A stretch of 64,000 nt of DNA from Neurospora crassa OR74A (GCF_000182925.2 NC_026502.1:1674001-1738000), one strand, 5' to 3'; shown: positions 41,023-53,731, numbered from the stretch's first letter. The notes: generated by a model from the letters alone, not told the origin. A program made the numbers and translations.

Positions 41023-42084
41023 GTGGTGGAGAAGGTGTACCTGACCTCTCCACCTGGGGTTGGGGTTGGGAACTGGGGCTGGGGCCGGGTCGTGGGACTC
41101 TTTCACAGAACCATCCACCTCCTGAATCGCAAATCTACCAATTCTGAGGCCAACTTGGTGAAGGCGGGCAGCCAAGCTTCTGTGCTTCTTCTGGCCGAGG
41201 AGAAGTCGCCAACGCCGCCAGAGTCGCGGCGATGGAACTCTCCCCACCAAATGGAGAGGAGCACGACAACCACCACTGCCGCCAAGCCGAGAGGATCAAC
41301 AGTCAAAAAGGCAAACTACATAGAACCGCAAACGACTACGGATAAGAGCGAGTCGGCTGTGTCTGTCGACTACGACGCCTTGGACGACTCTCCTACCGGT
41401 CATCTGGCCAAGAAGCAGCGAACCACTCCCTTACCAGCAACTTCCTCAACCCATCACTCCCTCGGTCGACCACTCCCTCAACCAGCCCCATTTGGTGAGG
41501 TCAAGTATTACCAGGATAAATACGAGGAGAAGAAGACAAGTGAGCCTCAGAAGCCGAACTCATCCAAATCACAAGATAACACCCGAGGTAGCGCACAGAG
41601 ACCTCGAGTGCAGTCACCGATTGCGCTCAGGATGAGCCCATTGCCAGTCCCGACAACAAGGCCGATCACGAGGCCAAATCTAAAGGCGAGCCTCCTGTAT
41701 CGACTGACATCTTCCGTTGCAACTACGGAACTAGCTGCTTCTTTGGCCTACACTCGCGCAACGGTCCCCGTGTACCCCACGAATAGCAACTCTGGTCCCC
41801 CATCAAGACTGCGTTGCCGCCTAGACGCATGTCTTATTCTGTCCTGCCGAGCTTCCAGCCGGTTTTCATATACCAAAACCCTATTATTGGCCTCTCTTCT
41901 GTTGTGCACTAACGACTTGCAGACTTTGAGAAGCTCAAAGCCCTGCGCAAGTTCAAGGCAGTCTCTGGGCCCCATCCCAAACGTGGAAGATCTCAGCTTT
42001 TTCGAGACCTCGCAGCTATCCGCCCTTTACCGAACGGTCACCAAGGGTCTGGTCAATATCTCAAGGCCTTCAGGAACAGGGTAG
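41023..42084 (+). CDS. Hypothetical protein in the degenerate region, doubtful
   Basis: A 353-codon open frame. Its middle (about residues 75-210) has coding-like composition with KKANYIEPQ, SVDYDALDDSP, LAKKQRTTPLP and FGEVKYYQDKYEEKK. The flanks look like random frame extension. I recognise no domain; it may be an exon or remnant of a larger gene. Confidence 0.22.
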   Translation: MVEKVYLTSPPGVGVGNWGWGRVVGLFHRTIHLLNRKSTNSEANLVKAGSQASVLLLAEEKSPTPPESRRWNSPHQMERSTTTTTAAKPRGSTVKKANYIEPQTTTDKSESAVSVDYDALDDSPTGHLAKKQRTTPLPATSSTHHSLGRPLPQPAPFGEVKYYQDKYEEKKTSEPQKPNSSKSQDNTRGSAQRPRVQSPIALRMSPLPVPTTRPITRPNLKASLLYRLTSSVATTELAASLAYTRATVPVYPTNSNSGPPSRLRCRLDACLILSCRASSRFSYTKTLLLASLLLCTNDLQTLRSSKPCASSRQSLGPIPNVEDLSFFETSQLSALYRTVTKGLVNISRPSGTG

Positions 42085-42899
42085 AACTTTTACCACTCTG
42101 TAGAGGCAATCGAAGTCATGCTAGCGACTGGAGTCGCCGGAAGCGTCCAGAACACAACACGCTCGGCCGCCCCTCGTCGCCGCTGCTCCACCAAACCATA
42201 CCTTGAATCAACTGTTTATCAAGGACATAAAGACACTCGCTCTCGGAGTACTTACTTATACCATTCAGCCGGTCAGACAATTCCCACCCAACTATCGGCC
42301 GTGGCCAACAGCTCGCCGACGGCTCCAATCATTGGCTTCCCCAGAGGCCCATCGACAGGTTCCTTCCAATTAAGCACTCCCGGCTTCCCTGAACCGAGTC
42401 GCAGCTGTCACTGTCACGACAAGAATGGCTGGCTGCATTCTCCCTCTCTGATGCCACCTCGTTGCCGACGGAATAGTCCCAAGCCTCGTGTCGAGACTTT
42501 TGGCCCATTCAAAACTACTGGCTTGCGCCCAGCCATGCTTCACATTGTAGAGCTTGCTGGCCACGAGCCTCGACCCCAATCCAACGTTACTGCGTCTCTG
42601 CGGCCAATTGGGGCTACAGGCCATCACGATTGCGCAAAGTGGTAAGTCCAGTTTCTTACGCTTCTGTAAAGGCAATGCTCGTGTAAGGACAATTTCCGAC
42701 ACTAACAAATGGATAGACTCTGGCAAGTCAGCGGCATACCTGATCCTCATCATTTCCACCAGTCGCCTGGTTAATTACCGGTTGCTCCGCCGACGAGTTC
42801 GACAATATTGGGGCTGTCTCTACGTTCTAGGACATTCACTACGTCTATTACACGATGGGAATGTCGGCCAGTATCAGAGTCAATGCCATGGCTGGCTGT

Positions 42900-43730
42900 G
42901 TAACCGATTGCTGTTGCGGCTAGGGTCAAGGGCACTTCGTACCAATCCTCCAGACTTCAGCCATAGCGAAGACATATTCTGCGGGAGGCAAATCATTATT
43001 GGAGAGTCCACCGCGAAATGCCGAGTATGACAAACACTGGATGAAATGACGGCCTCTCGACAATACATTGACCTTTTCTCCGATATGGACAGAACCTGTC
43101 CAAGGTTTCCCGTAGGCCGAAGTATCTCCTCTGCTGTCACCGTCAACAGAGGGCCAAGAACGGCAGATCGAAGTTGATGACATGTGGAATTTTGCGCACC
43201 GGACACCGAAACCGCGAGCAGTGGTAGGGGGCGATGTTCATTAAGATGGGACACTTTTCGGCACAGAAGACGCACGACACAACGTCACGCTCTCTCTGGG
43301 TTCTCTCACCATGCGTTTTGACACGAGGCATCATCTTGATGAACATGAACTCGTCAAGCTCATCTGCGATACGTCTGTTGGCGCAACGATCCATGGAACG
43401 AGATCTGAGTCAAGAAACTAGAGAATTGATTGATTTGAAAGCGCTGGTGGCTGTTACGAAATGTGTCCGGAAACTAGGTCTTGCGGCCATCCTTGCACTC
43501 GAGATGTCGCGGCCTGCAGACACCAAGTTGAGGAGATCGAAGCAAGTCTGCTTTCTCATATGATGCGGCATGAGATGCGCATGACATTGGGCATCTCGCC
43601 GCTGCACCAACCGAGACCAATTTACAAGGCCACTGACCCCCTGAGAGAACTTGCAAGAATTGCACTTGGTTCCCTCAACTGACCACTCTCGGTGGCCCAG
43701 GCCCTCTCCGCCATTGCTGAGCTCCAACTT
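42900..43730 (-). pseudogene. Degenerate DEAD-box helicase C-terminal domain
   Basis: Going 5' to 3' on the minus strand, in several frames: KQTCFDLLNLVSAGRDI (cf. KKQACLDLLNTVPPGRTII at 35.7 kb), RIADELDEFMFIKMMP, HGERTQRER (the HGxxxQxER of motif IVa), IPHVINFDLP (motif V) and TGNLGQVLSI (the motif VI neighbourhood, RTGRxGxxG). Order and spacing follow the helicase C-terminal domain of the Ded1 type. Frames shift between blocks and key residues are lost, so it is a pseudogene. Confidence 0.68.
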
Positions 43731-46259
43731 GTCCTGCTCGTGCCGAACCCATCGACTCTTTCAGAACAGCTGACCTACATTCAGCCATACTCCGCAACGT
43801 GAAGCTTGCTGGCTACGATATGCCCACCCCCATTCGGCGCTACTATATCCCCGCAACCGTCCTGTGGCAGGAGAGTGTCAGAGGACTAAGTTGACTCATC
43901 TTAACCCAAGCAATTACCCGGGTGTCATGGGGATCAGCTGTAGTAAAGTCGTTGTTGATTAATCAGAGGGCAAACCGGTTGAAGCATCGCAAAACAGCTT
44001 GAGAACTTGAGCCGAGGCCAGATCAGGCACGATTCGTTCAAGTTTGACTGTGCGATCAAATGGCCAGAAGCCTGGCTTGTTAACCGCGAAACTATCGTTT
44101 AATCTCCTGCGGGAGCAAAGGAAAAACGCTTGGTTCTATCAGCACCCCCAAAAGGCTACCTGGACACTTGAGACTCAAGACGAGCAGAATCCACTGGCAC
44201 GGTTTCCGCGGCGGGCCAACGGCTTACATTCTAGCCTTAACCGAGGGATACTTCCCTGCCTATAACAAACGATGGGTTGATTATGTTTACTCGAGTAGCA
44301 ACGCGAGGCGTCTCGGGAGCATCATTGGGCGAAGGGACTGATTGGCCGAGAAGACGGCCGTAGCCCTCGCCCCCAGAAGTTATTCCTGAACCAGGAAGTC
44401 TGAGACATGATTATTTGTTGGAACCGTTAAGGAGAAAGAGATTGGCAAATTCTGGTCAAGGAGCTCCAGTCTACAGAGAAAGAGGATTGCAAGTTTGGGG
44501 CCACTAGATTTCGACCCTGATGGAGAGGGAGGTTGGTGGTTTAACTCACCACTCGCCATCCACGACGGACTGCTCAATTCCCCGCAACACGGTATTTCCT
44601 TGAACTGAATCCCGACAAACACTCCTGCCGAAAGAAGGGAAAGTTAAAGTTGTCATATGTCACAGGAAGGGAAGGAACTTCCAAGAACCTGTTCAATCTT
44701 TCTCCTGTCTTCCACTATTATATGGCCCCTTCTCCCCATGGACAAGAAATTGGACGTCCGAGTTATGTCCTTCCACTGGTTACTCGACGGTGACACCGCT
44801 CTCCTGTCCACAACAAATGGCCAGTTCATGTCACTGCATTCGATCCACCAAACACTGACATCCTCGAGACAAGTCAGAAGGTTTTCAGCCTCAACAACAC
44901 ACTTGTTCCCCCCAGAGCCGACAACATCCGCGCTCCAAAGCTCAACAGCAACCGTACCTTCAAACTGGACCGGCCTGTCTGAAGCTCTCCAGTGGCAGCA
45001 CTATGTCCGACTCTCCGTAAGTTATTGTGAACAATTGGGATAGCCGACGTCTGCTAACCAACGTGTGTCCAGCTTCAACCTCCGCCGTTACACGCCTTCG
45101 TAAACGCTGTCCCGCCGGCCGCCGAAAAACACTCTATGCTTCTTTGAGGCTTCACTCTAGAATTCTGGCTACTGAGTACATGGTTCAGCCTCCCTACGCT
45201 CTCAGCATGGCTAGCACCCAGCGTTCGCTCACCCAACATTAGTATCTCCCGCTCATGCCCAGTCTTCGCGAGCTAGAGGAGGCCATCGAAGCACTTGAGC
45301 GGCTGGCAGCGCCTAATTAATCCGGGCCGGTCATCATCAAGACCGTCAACGCCGTCAACGCCAACAGCGCCTCCAATGCCAAGAAGGGCCGCCAACAAAG
45401 CTGTCAACGCCAACAAGGTCATCAGTGTGAACGGCACCGCCATGGTGGCAATGGTCGACAAGACTCTACGGTTGGGGGTTATAACGCTGCCGACGCTGAC
45501 TCTGGCAAGGCCGACTGACCTCAGCAGCGCAATGTTTGCTGCGATAATTGGGCAGGATGAGATGCCCTCTAACGTGCAGCTGGGGCGTTGTGGCTTGCCT
45601 AGGCGGGCTACGGAAATGGGGTCTTCCGGGGCTTCTAGCCTTTTGGCATTCTAGCCTACCAACCATTGACGGCCGAAAGGTCACCTAAAAGGCCTCGAAC
45701 CACAACGAAGTTCCGATGTATTCCCCGACAACAACAGCAACTACGCCTTCAAGCCGACTCGCCGCCCAACTGATGTCAAGTGGTAATCCAAAGTCACCAT
45801 TCGGCTGAATAGGAATATACATGCTCCTAAACAGCGGGTATGCTTGTTTTCGGGAGCCTTCTGGGTTCTCGACCGTGCGGTCAAGCTCTGCTACGATATC
45901 GAATCGGGTCCCACACGGTCGTGCCATTGAATTTCAATGGCTGTCGGGGGAACAACGAAAGTCGTCTAATCCCGAAAGCAAGATGTCTACGCACATTATC
46001 GGATCCCATCTTCTTGAATTTTGCTAACCATTCCGTGGCCTTGAAACTAGCTCCAGAAGATCTTGCGCTTTTGTTTAAGTATGTACATAAGGTCGACAGA
46101 CCGGTCGCTCTCTCGCTACCCGTTCAACTTTCCGAGACACAAAGGAAGCATGAATTGATCGCACCAGATACATACCCCAAGTTCAGGAACGTCAATCTGG
46201 CAACTGGATGGACAAAACATCAATGGTCCCGTGACCTCAACCGCCACCAAGACTAGGCA

Positions 46260-46696
46260 GAAACAACACTTCCGCGGAGAAACGGCGAAGATAAGGCCTC
46301 GGGTTTTTTGCAGCCGATGGCGATGCTGCTTTTATTGTCTCGACACGCCTCTTTTCTTCCAAATTTTCAGCTGTTGAGTTTTGGAGGCAATTGGAGACCC
46401 GAAGGGGAGATCCGCAAAGGTGCGTTGGTACTGATAGTGTCTGTGTAGAAGAGTGGAAGACTAATGAGCCAAGGCCCGACCAGAACGTACATCAATGTCG
46501 TGCCATCTAAAAGCCCACCAAGTACAATGTACGGGTGTATTGCCTATCCAATAATGGCCGTTGCGAAGTGTTGGGCTAAGTATCTACGTGTTTTTCTTGC
46601 GACCCATCTAGTGAAAAGCTGAACCTCCTTGAGCCGAGCCTCGCCTATTTATGGTGTATCTGGCCCACACACACAGCAAAAGGTGTGTTACACGGC
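46260..46696. other. Spacer left of the AT-rich block
   Basis: Ordinary composition up to 46696, where the TAA target duplication of the transposon begins. No gene seen. Confidence 0.5.
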
Positions 46697-46699
46697 TAA
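46697..46699. other. Target-site duplication TAA, left
   Basis: TAA directly outside the left inverted repeat, matched by TAA at 60435-60437. Confidence 0.65.
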
Positions 46700-46733
46700 G
46701 GCTGCGTTTGTTCTCGTACAGTTGCCGTATAAA
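46700..46733 (+). repeat. Left terminal inverted repeat
   Basis: 34 bp, matching the right end with two transition differences. Sub-terminal copies of GTTGCCGTA follow inside (to about 46802), as expected for transposase-binding sites. Confidence 0.85.
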
Positions 46734-47689
46734 CCGCCTTATACGGCTATTTCTATACGATAACCGTACAAAATAGCAATCATTTAGTCGGTTGCCGTAC
46801 AGAAATACAATCTGCGACCCCCTTATATCAGCCTCGTTCAGCCTTAGCCGGGTTAGGGTTATATATAATTAGAAAACTATATAGATTTAACATTGCTATA
46901 CAAAATTACTAAAATATAGACTAACCCCTAAGAACCGTAGTATACTATATATTTATAATCTATATTCTATAATACCCTATACTCTAGGGATTTCAATATA
47001 ATTAGTTAGCGCTTATACCTCTATAATTCCCTATAAAAACCCTATCCCCTATTTTAGTAATAAATTATCCTTTTTCACCCGTATATTATACTTTTAAACT
47101 TTAATACCAGCAAAATAGATAGCAATAACCTACTTATCTTTTTTAAAAATTAATTTAAATCTCTTTTATAAAACCGCTTTAAAGATATTCTTCTTATTAA
47201 TAATACTTTTATTATTATAATATTACTTATATTTAAAAATAAAATCGACAATAATATAGCGGAAAACATCTAGCAATAAATAAATATAGTCGAAATTACT
47301 ATATCTATTACTTAACGATATAATCTTATCCCTTCTATTCCCAATCTTTAATTATACTATAATATATTATATATTAAACTATATAAACGAATTTAGGAAG
47401 CTCTCTATCAGTTACTACCGTATAATTTCCAAAAATACTTTCGAATAGGGAGGGTAATATTTTAAGAGCTTTATAACCGCCTTACTCGCAAAGGTAGGCT
47501 AGAAGATAGTAAATAGATTCCTACCCTATCTAAATTACTAATAGTATTCGAAATCCTTAGTTAAAGCGAAATTATAAATATAATTACCCAAAACTACTAC
47601 TACAGCACAAAGACTATTTGTAAGTTAGTAGCCTTTAATACTATACTATACATCGCCAACCTAATTTACTATACCAAAATCTTCTATAA

Positions 47690-48350
47690 AATTATTTTAA
47701 TATTAAAGTAGTTAGCAATTATAACTATAGTACCTCCTGCCCCTAAAACCTAAAATAAGATTTGGATATCTTCTAAATATTTCCTATATTTTAGATATTA
47801 TTTTAATACTATTAACAGAAAGCATTTCGCTACGAAAGTACTTAAAAATAAATAAACCGCTTATATTTATTATAAAAAATTTATTTCCTAGAATATACTC
47901 GGTATAATCGATATAGCAGGCCGGTTTATATATATCCGTACTAATTAGGAAGGTTTAATATATAACAACCGGGTCTTCTACAATACTATTTCAAATAACT
48001 TCTTAATACTAAAAGGGTAATATTATATTGCCAACTCGGCCTTCAATTATAAAAAGAGATTGCTAAGGCTATATATAGGTACTCAATATTACTTATACAA
48101 TATTAATATACACTATAAAAAAGAATTATTCAACCGATTATATAGCAAACTCTATATAATTATTAAAATCGCCTAGAATATAATTATTCGAAAGTAAGTA
48201 ATTTATCGGACTACTCCTAAATATCCCGTTCGAACCTATACCTATATTATTATTTATACTATTACTTTATATAACTTCCTATTATAATATAAGGATATTG
48301 ATATAAAAATCAAATCTCGTATAAGGCTACTAATCGATTAAAAAGCGAAT
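47690..48350 (+). pseudogene. Degenerate DDE transposase, PIF/Harbinger (DDE_Tnp_4) type
   Basis: One plus-strand frame, broken by several stops, keeps the landmark order of Harbinger nucleases: a YFNTINRKHFATKV stretch where the family has GxIDGTHIxxxx, then NILGIIDIAGRFIYI (family VLAVVDFDGRFIYI), YYIANSAF (family YYLADSGY), LYIGTQYYLY, then KELFNRLYSKL and RTTPKYPVRT. Many substitutions are of the C-to-T/G-to-A kind. The first and second acidic residues are changed, so it cannot be active. It supports the assignment made independently from the TAA duplication and end sequences. Confidence 0.66.
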
Positions 48351-49279
48351 TAGCTACTTATATTCAACCTAAATAACTTCCAACGTAATAAACTTACTTA
48401 TAAGAATAGAAACCGGATAATAAAGTTAAGGGATAATATAGTAACTCAACTATAGGCAAATCGAATAGTAGTATAACTCCTACTTCTTTCCTTTCTTCTT
48501 TTTTCTTCCTATAATTAAATAAAGAACGCACTATCTACCCGCCTCTACCTATAATATATTCTATTTACTTACAAATAATAAATTAAAGGATATAATATTA
48601 ATTTACCCTTCTATCGGATTAAAGTCTTACTTTAGACTAATAATTATACTAATTATAAGGAGAAAAAAAGAAAAAAGGAAAAAAAGATAGAAGGGGAATC
48701 CCTAAATTTATAGTACATAGTATTACACTTATTTACCCGCCTCAATTTAAATTATTACCCATTTACCTATAGGTAATAGAATTAATACAATATTAGCACC
48801 TTCCAACAATTTAAGTCTTATACGCGACTTATAATTCAAAAGTATAACTTAGAGGGTAGAGGAGGAGGGTACGACTAGGAGGAGGATATAATTAGGAGGG
48901 TAAAAACAAATAACTAATAATAAACTCGCCTTAATAATATAAAACCACATTCCTCTAAATCGCTATACTAAACGTATAGCCCAATAACTAGCTCGGTCTT
49001 CTATTTAACAATTAAACGCTCGCGTAAAATAGCCTTCTTAACTAGTACCTTATTAGCCTCCCTTTTAACCAATATCTTATTAGGATTCTTCTTCGCTGGT
49101 ATTTCGTCCGTTAAAATCTATTACCTATAATAGTACTAATACTCTTCAAATTAATAACTTACTTTCTTAATAATAATAATCTATATAATCAAAGAAATAA
49201 TAAAGCTTAAGAGGTTTATTAAAAATTTACGGCACTTACAGCCCGAATTTCAACAACGATCTTTATTATATAATCCTAG

Positions 49280-49545
49280 AAAATAGATATTAATTAACTT
49301 ATTAATTTAGTTCTTAGGCTATTAAATTAATTTAAGTATCGAAGTTTAAGTATTATTAACTTATTAATTTGGTTCTTAGGCTATTATTAGCGGTATTAAT
49401 TTAATTCTTAGGCTTAATTAATTATTATAGCTTAAAGGTTATTAATTTATTAATTTAGTTTTTAAACTATTATTAGCAGTATTAATTTAATTCTTAAACT
49501 CAATTAATTATTATAGCTTAGGGGTTATTAGCAATATTATTTTAC
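49280..49545. repeat. AT-rich tandem repeat
   Basis: Recurring units with TTATTAATTTAGTTCTTAGGCTATTA and GCGGTATTAATTTAATTCTTA. Units are worn by transitions. Confidence 0.6.
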
Positions 49546-50029
49546 TTATTAAATTCTTAATATTTTTTAGTAACTCTTGGCTTCTATACGGAAGTCGTCT
49601 GCAAAATCCTAATAGTATTAAACAATAGAGTATAAAGTCTTAATAATATTAAGTAATAGAGCGTAATCCCTCGGGGGAATAGGGCGAGAATTGGATTTGG
49701 AAGATTAAATTGGAAGTTATTATTCTTCCTATCATTGTTAACAGAAAATTCAAATAGCAAAATAGGTAGAAAAAAGTAGAGGGAATAGGACGAAAATAGG
49801 TTAAAAAAAAATAGAAATATAAAGGAGAATAGGACGAAAAATAAATAAAAATAAATAGAAATATAGATAGGAATAGGAAGTAGGAATAAGAATTAAAATA
49901 TTATTGGGGAATAAGGAATAGGAATAGAAGATAGGAATAGGGATAGGAATAGGGAATAGGAATAAAGAATAAGGAAGGGAATAGAGAAAGGAATAAGGAA
50001 GGGAATAAGGAAAGGAATAGGGAAGGGAA

Positions 50030-50371
50030 TGTCAGGAACGTAAGCGAAAGGTAGGCTAAGGTGACTACGGTCGTAGCCACACGTAGAGGACGGTAAATTA
50101 GGGGTTAATCTAAAAATATATTAATAACTACCGATTACAATAAACTACGCTTCGTTAAACCTCTTTTATACCTATACAAACTCTATTTATCCACTAACGA
50201 ATATTATAGAGCCTCGTACTAGTCTAGCGCTTTAGTACAATACCGGATTATCCTTCCTGCAAGCCTAACCTAATATAAGTATTATTATTAATAATCCTAC
50301 GCGTTAGTTAATAAAGGGGAGTAGCAACTACTAAGGTACTTCTATATACGAACTCTTAGCTTCCTAATACA
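50030..50371. mobile_element. Candidate LTR of a gypsy-type element (fossil)
   Basis: Starts TGTCAGGAACG and ends ATACA (TG...CA), about 340 bp, and is preceded by a purine-rich tract like a polypurine tract. A second, diverged copy of its 5' and middle part lies at about 55125-55361, and a partial exact copy (see the assembly note) at 51222. Differences between the 50.0- and 55.1-kb copies are mostly transitions, consistent with RIP. Family assignment is tentative; it is an old, inactive copy. Confidence 0.45.
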
Positions 50372-50776
50372 ACCCCCCCCCTTATAAGTTCTATCCTCGG
50401 AACCTTTATAATTCACAATAAATCCCAGTCAAATAGCGGAGGGCGTTAGTATTGTACTATTATAATATTATTGGACTATATTACCGGCGAAGGTATAATA
50501 TCCTTGCCCTTTAATTCCAGCGAGCTATTACTCGTAATAACCGCCGACGTTATATCCCGGATATTATAGCCGCTTCGCCGCCGGCGAACCGCCCGCTAGA
50601 ATATTAATATTATAATATCCCTTCTCTTAAGCTCTAAATACGGACATAAAGCCGCCCGCCCGAACATTAGTATTATAATATCTATTCTTACGAATTCTAA
50701 ATACAGCGAGCCGCCTACTAAAATATTAGTATTATAATATTTATTCTCCTAAACTCTAATACGGATACGAAACCGG
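50228..50776. repeat. 549-bp segment exactly repeated at 51222-51770
   Basis: Sequence identical base for base, as far as I can read, to 51222-51770. The second copy is bounded on both sides by 100-N gaps. See findings: likely unmerged contig ends. Confidence 0.9.
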
Positions 50777-50975
50777 TATTAAATCCAACTATTTAGCGTA
50801 CCGCCCGCTAGAATATTAGTATTATAATATCCATTCTTATAAATTCTAATACAAATACGAAACCGGCATTAAATTTAAAGTATTAACGTTCCGCCCGCTA
50901 GAATATTAATATTATAATATCTATTTTTATAAATTCTAATACAAATATAAAACTAGTATTAAATTTAAGAAATTA
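50575..50975. repeat. Satellite-like tandem repeat, five worn units
   Basis: Units of about 60-95 bp share CCGCCCGCTAGAATATTA followed by the self-complementary TATTATAATAT and a TTCTAATACRRAT stretch. Starts at roughly 50589, 50651, 50711, 50800 and 50890. Confidence 0.75.
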
Positions 50976-51121
50976 GTCGGGTTCCTAACTATTATTAAAA
51001 TTATTATCCCGTAAGCGTACGAAGTAGTAAATATTATTTTACCTAACGAAGAATACTATACTAAATTTAAGAGCGTTAATAAGCACCTTAGGATACTAAT
51101 ATAATTATATTCCGTAGTTCC

Positions 51122-51221
51122 NNNNNNNNNNNNNNNNNNNNNNNNNNNNNNNNNNNNNNNNNNNNNNNNNNNNNNNNNNNNNNNNNNNNNNNNNNNNNNN
51201 NNNNNNNNNNNNNNNNNNNNN
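51122..51221. other. Assembly gap (100 N)
   Basis: One hundred N; nominal length. Confidence 1.
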
Positions 51222-51770
51222 CGCTTTAGTACAATACCGGATTATCCTTCCTGCAAGCCTAACCTAATATAAGTATTATTATTAATAATCCTACGCGTTA
51301 GTTAATAAAGGGGAGTAGCAACTACTAAGGTACTTCTATATACGAACTCTTAGCTTCCTAATACAACCCCCCCCCTTATAAGTTCTATCCTCGGAACCTT
51401 TATAATTCACAATAAATCCCAGTCAAATAGCGGAGGGCGTTAGTATTGTACTATTATAATATTATTGGACTATATTACCGGCGAAGGTATAATATCCTTG
51501 CCCTTTAATTCCAGCGAGCTATTACTCGTAATAACCGCCGACGTTATATCCCGGATATTATAGCCGCTTCGCCGCCGGCGAACCGCCCGCTAGAATATTA
51601 ATATTATAATATCCCTTCTCTTAAGCTCTAAATACGGACATAAAGCCGCCCGCCCGAACATTAGTATTATAATATCTATTCTTACGAATTCTAAATACAG
51701 CGAGCCGCCTACTAAAATATTAGTATTATAATATTTATTCTCCTAAACTCTAATACGGATACGAAACCGG

Positions 51771-51870
51771 NNNNNNNNNNNNNNNNNNNNNNNNNNNNNN
51801 NNNNNNNNNNNNNNNNNNNNNNNNNNNNNNNNNNNNNNNNNNNNNNNNNNNNNNNNNNNNNNNNNNNNNN
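51771..51870. other. Assembly gap (100 N)
   Basis: One hundred N; nominal length. Confidence 1.
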
Positions 51871-52235
51871 ATCTTATTTAATATCTTTATTTTATATTTC
51901 TACTTTATATTTCTATTTTATATCTCTAATTTACCTTTTTACTCTATATTTCTATTTTATATCCCTACTTTACAACTCACATCTATATCTCACATCTACA
52001 TTTTACATCTATATTTTACATTTACGTCTTACATTTCACATTTACATTTTACATTTCTACTTTATATCTTACATCTCACATCTACGTTTTACGTCTCTAT
52101 TTTATATTTTATATTTTATATTTATATCTTATATTTCTACTTTACGTCTTACGTTTTATATTTATATTTTACATTTCTATTTTATATTTTATATTTTATA
52201 TTTATATTTTACATTTCTATTCTATATCTTTAAAT
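51871..52235. repeat. TTTTATATTTCTA-type low-complexity tandem repeat
   Basis: Imperfect short units of TTTATATYTCTA/TTTACATTT across about 360 bp, starting directly at a gap edge. Confidence 0.8.
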
Positions 52236-52299
52236 AATTATTATTCTCCTTCCTCTACTTAATTAATTTTTATTAATTTAATAATTAACCCGCTACTAA

Positions 52300-53650
52300 T
52301 ATACTACTATTATATTTCCCTAGCCTTATATTCCTTAAGAAGGTCCGGGCAATTTATATCCTCTTATAAAATTTACGAATTCTTATTATTTAAATACCCC
52401 TTCTATTTAACTTAGAATTAATATTAATAGCCGGATTTATAATACTTTATAATCGCCTTAATTTTATACTAAATATTATCCTCCTTAATATCTATAATTT
52501 CCCCTCGCAGCGCTACCGTAATAGAATCCCTATAGTACAATTCTAATAGAATAATAAAAAATATTAAATAAATTTAGTAATATATAAGGAGTACAAATTA
52601 ATATACTATTTTCTTTTCCCCAATAACCTTAATAATTTAAAAAGGTCCTAAAAATTTATTTACTAATTTAATATTTAAATAGTATTATTTAATATACTTT
52701 GTATTAAATAAAATTTAATTTCTAATATTAAACTCCTTTAGTTTCCGAACTTTATTATACTATTTCGTATACCCTTAATTAATAACCTCTAAAACTATTA
52801 CAATTTTTACCTGCTTATAAAGTAATTTATTAATCTAATTAGTAATTACTATTAGTAGGACTATCCTCCGCCCTTACTCCGGGTCTACTAATCCCTAAAA
52901 ATAATACCCTAAAAATAACTCTAAAGGGGACTTTCTAATAGTAATATAAAAATAATTATTGTATATCTACTATACTAATATAATTTTTTTAACCTAATTG
53001 ACCTATTCTATATTATAGAAGATTCGAAAATATAATTCTAAATTCTAATTTTACCTCTCCATTTATCTATCCATTTAGGGGTATTAAATTATATTAAAGC
53101 ATTTACAAATATTTAAGAGTTTATAGCAAGTCTTCTAAAATTGGCTTATAAAAAAGCTACCTCTATCTAATATAATTGAATCCGGGAAGCTAAATTATTA
53201 AAAAACGTTTCGCTAAAAAAGGAATATAAATTATTAAATATCGATCGTCTTCTATATAGGGATATATAGGGCGTACTTAATAAAACGGTCAATAATAATA
53301 AAAATTACGTTATAAATCCAATTAAATATAGGATTGAATAATTTTAGTATTTTAGTAATAAAGTCGTACGAAATATCTTACTAAAGGATAGTAAGGATAA
53401 ATAATAACCCTAATAATTTATATAACTAATAATTATACAATTTAACCTTTTAATATACTAAATATTTATAAATATATAATTTAATATTAATTATAATAGT
53501 AGGTTAATAGTAGAATTAATTAATATATTTTAATATCTTTTTTTAATTTAAATATCCGGCTATTATTATATTATAGTAAATATAGAATAACTTGGCCCGT
53601 ATCTATTCTAGGACGTAAATCTAATATTAATACTATAGTATTCTATTTTC
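52300..53650 (-). mobile_element. Fossil of a Ty3/gypsy (chromovirus-type) LTR retroelement: integrase end
   Basis: Minus-strand conceptual reading shows the landmark order of a chromovirus integrase C-terminus: a region before NKFLGPFKIIKVIGE (GPF motif), then the IHPVFHVSLLEP-equivalent position and a chromodomain-like end. It is heavily worn by RIP, carries many breaks and is cut by an assembly gap to its right. Old and inactive. No LTR could be paired with it confidently. Confidence 0.5.
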
Positions 53651-53731
53651 CCCTATTTTCCAATTCTTTATTCGTCTCCCCCCTTTACTATTCTTCTATA
53701 CTTCCTTAATAATAAATAAATCCTCCTTCTA

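Larger units (their letters stand above)
33934..46259. other. Gene graveyard: degenerate gene fragments and partial tandem duplications
   Basis: Twelve kilobases of normal base composition with no intact gene I can defend. Many short coding-like stretches are broken by frame changes and duplicated in part. Recognisable pieces are listed separately: DEAD-box helicase fragments at about 35.5-36.0 kb (+), 40.63-40.83 kb (-) and 42.9-43.7 kb (-); duplications at 34584, 35668, 37731 and 40634; and a low-complexity repeat at 36.7 kb. Diverged copies of one minus-strand segment occur near 35.22-35.36 and 36.34-36.47 kb, both including TCAATTCTTGCAGGT. Unlike the AT-rich block to the right, this region shows no obvious RIP bias. 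It lies between the Myb cluster and the transposon block and may be an old subtelomere-like or rearranged segment (inference). Confidence 0.55.
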
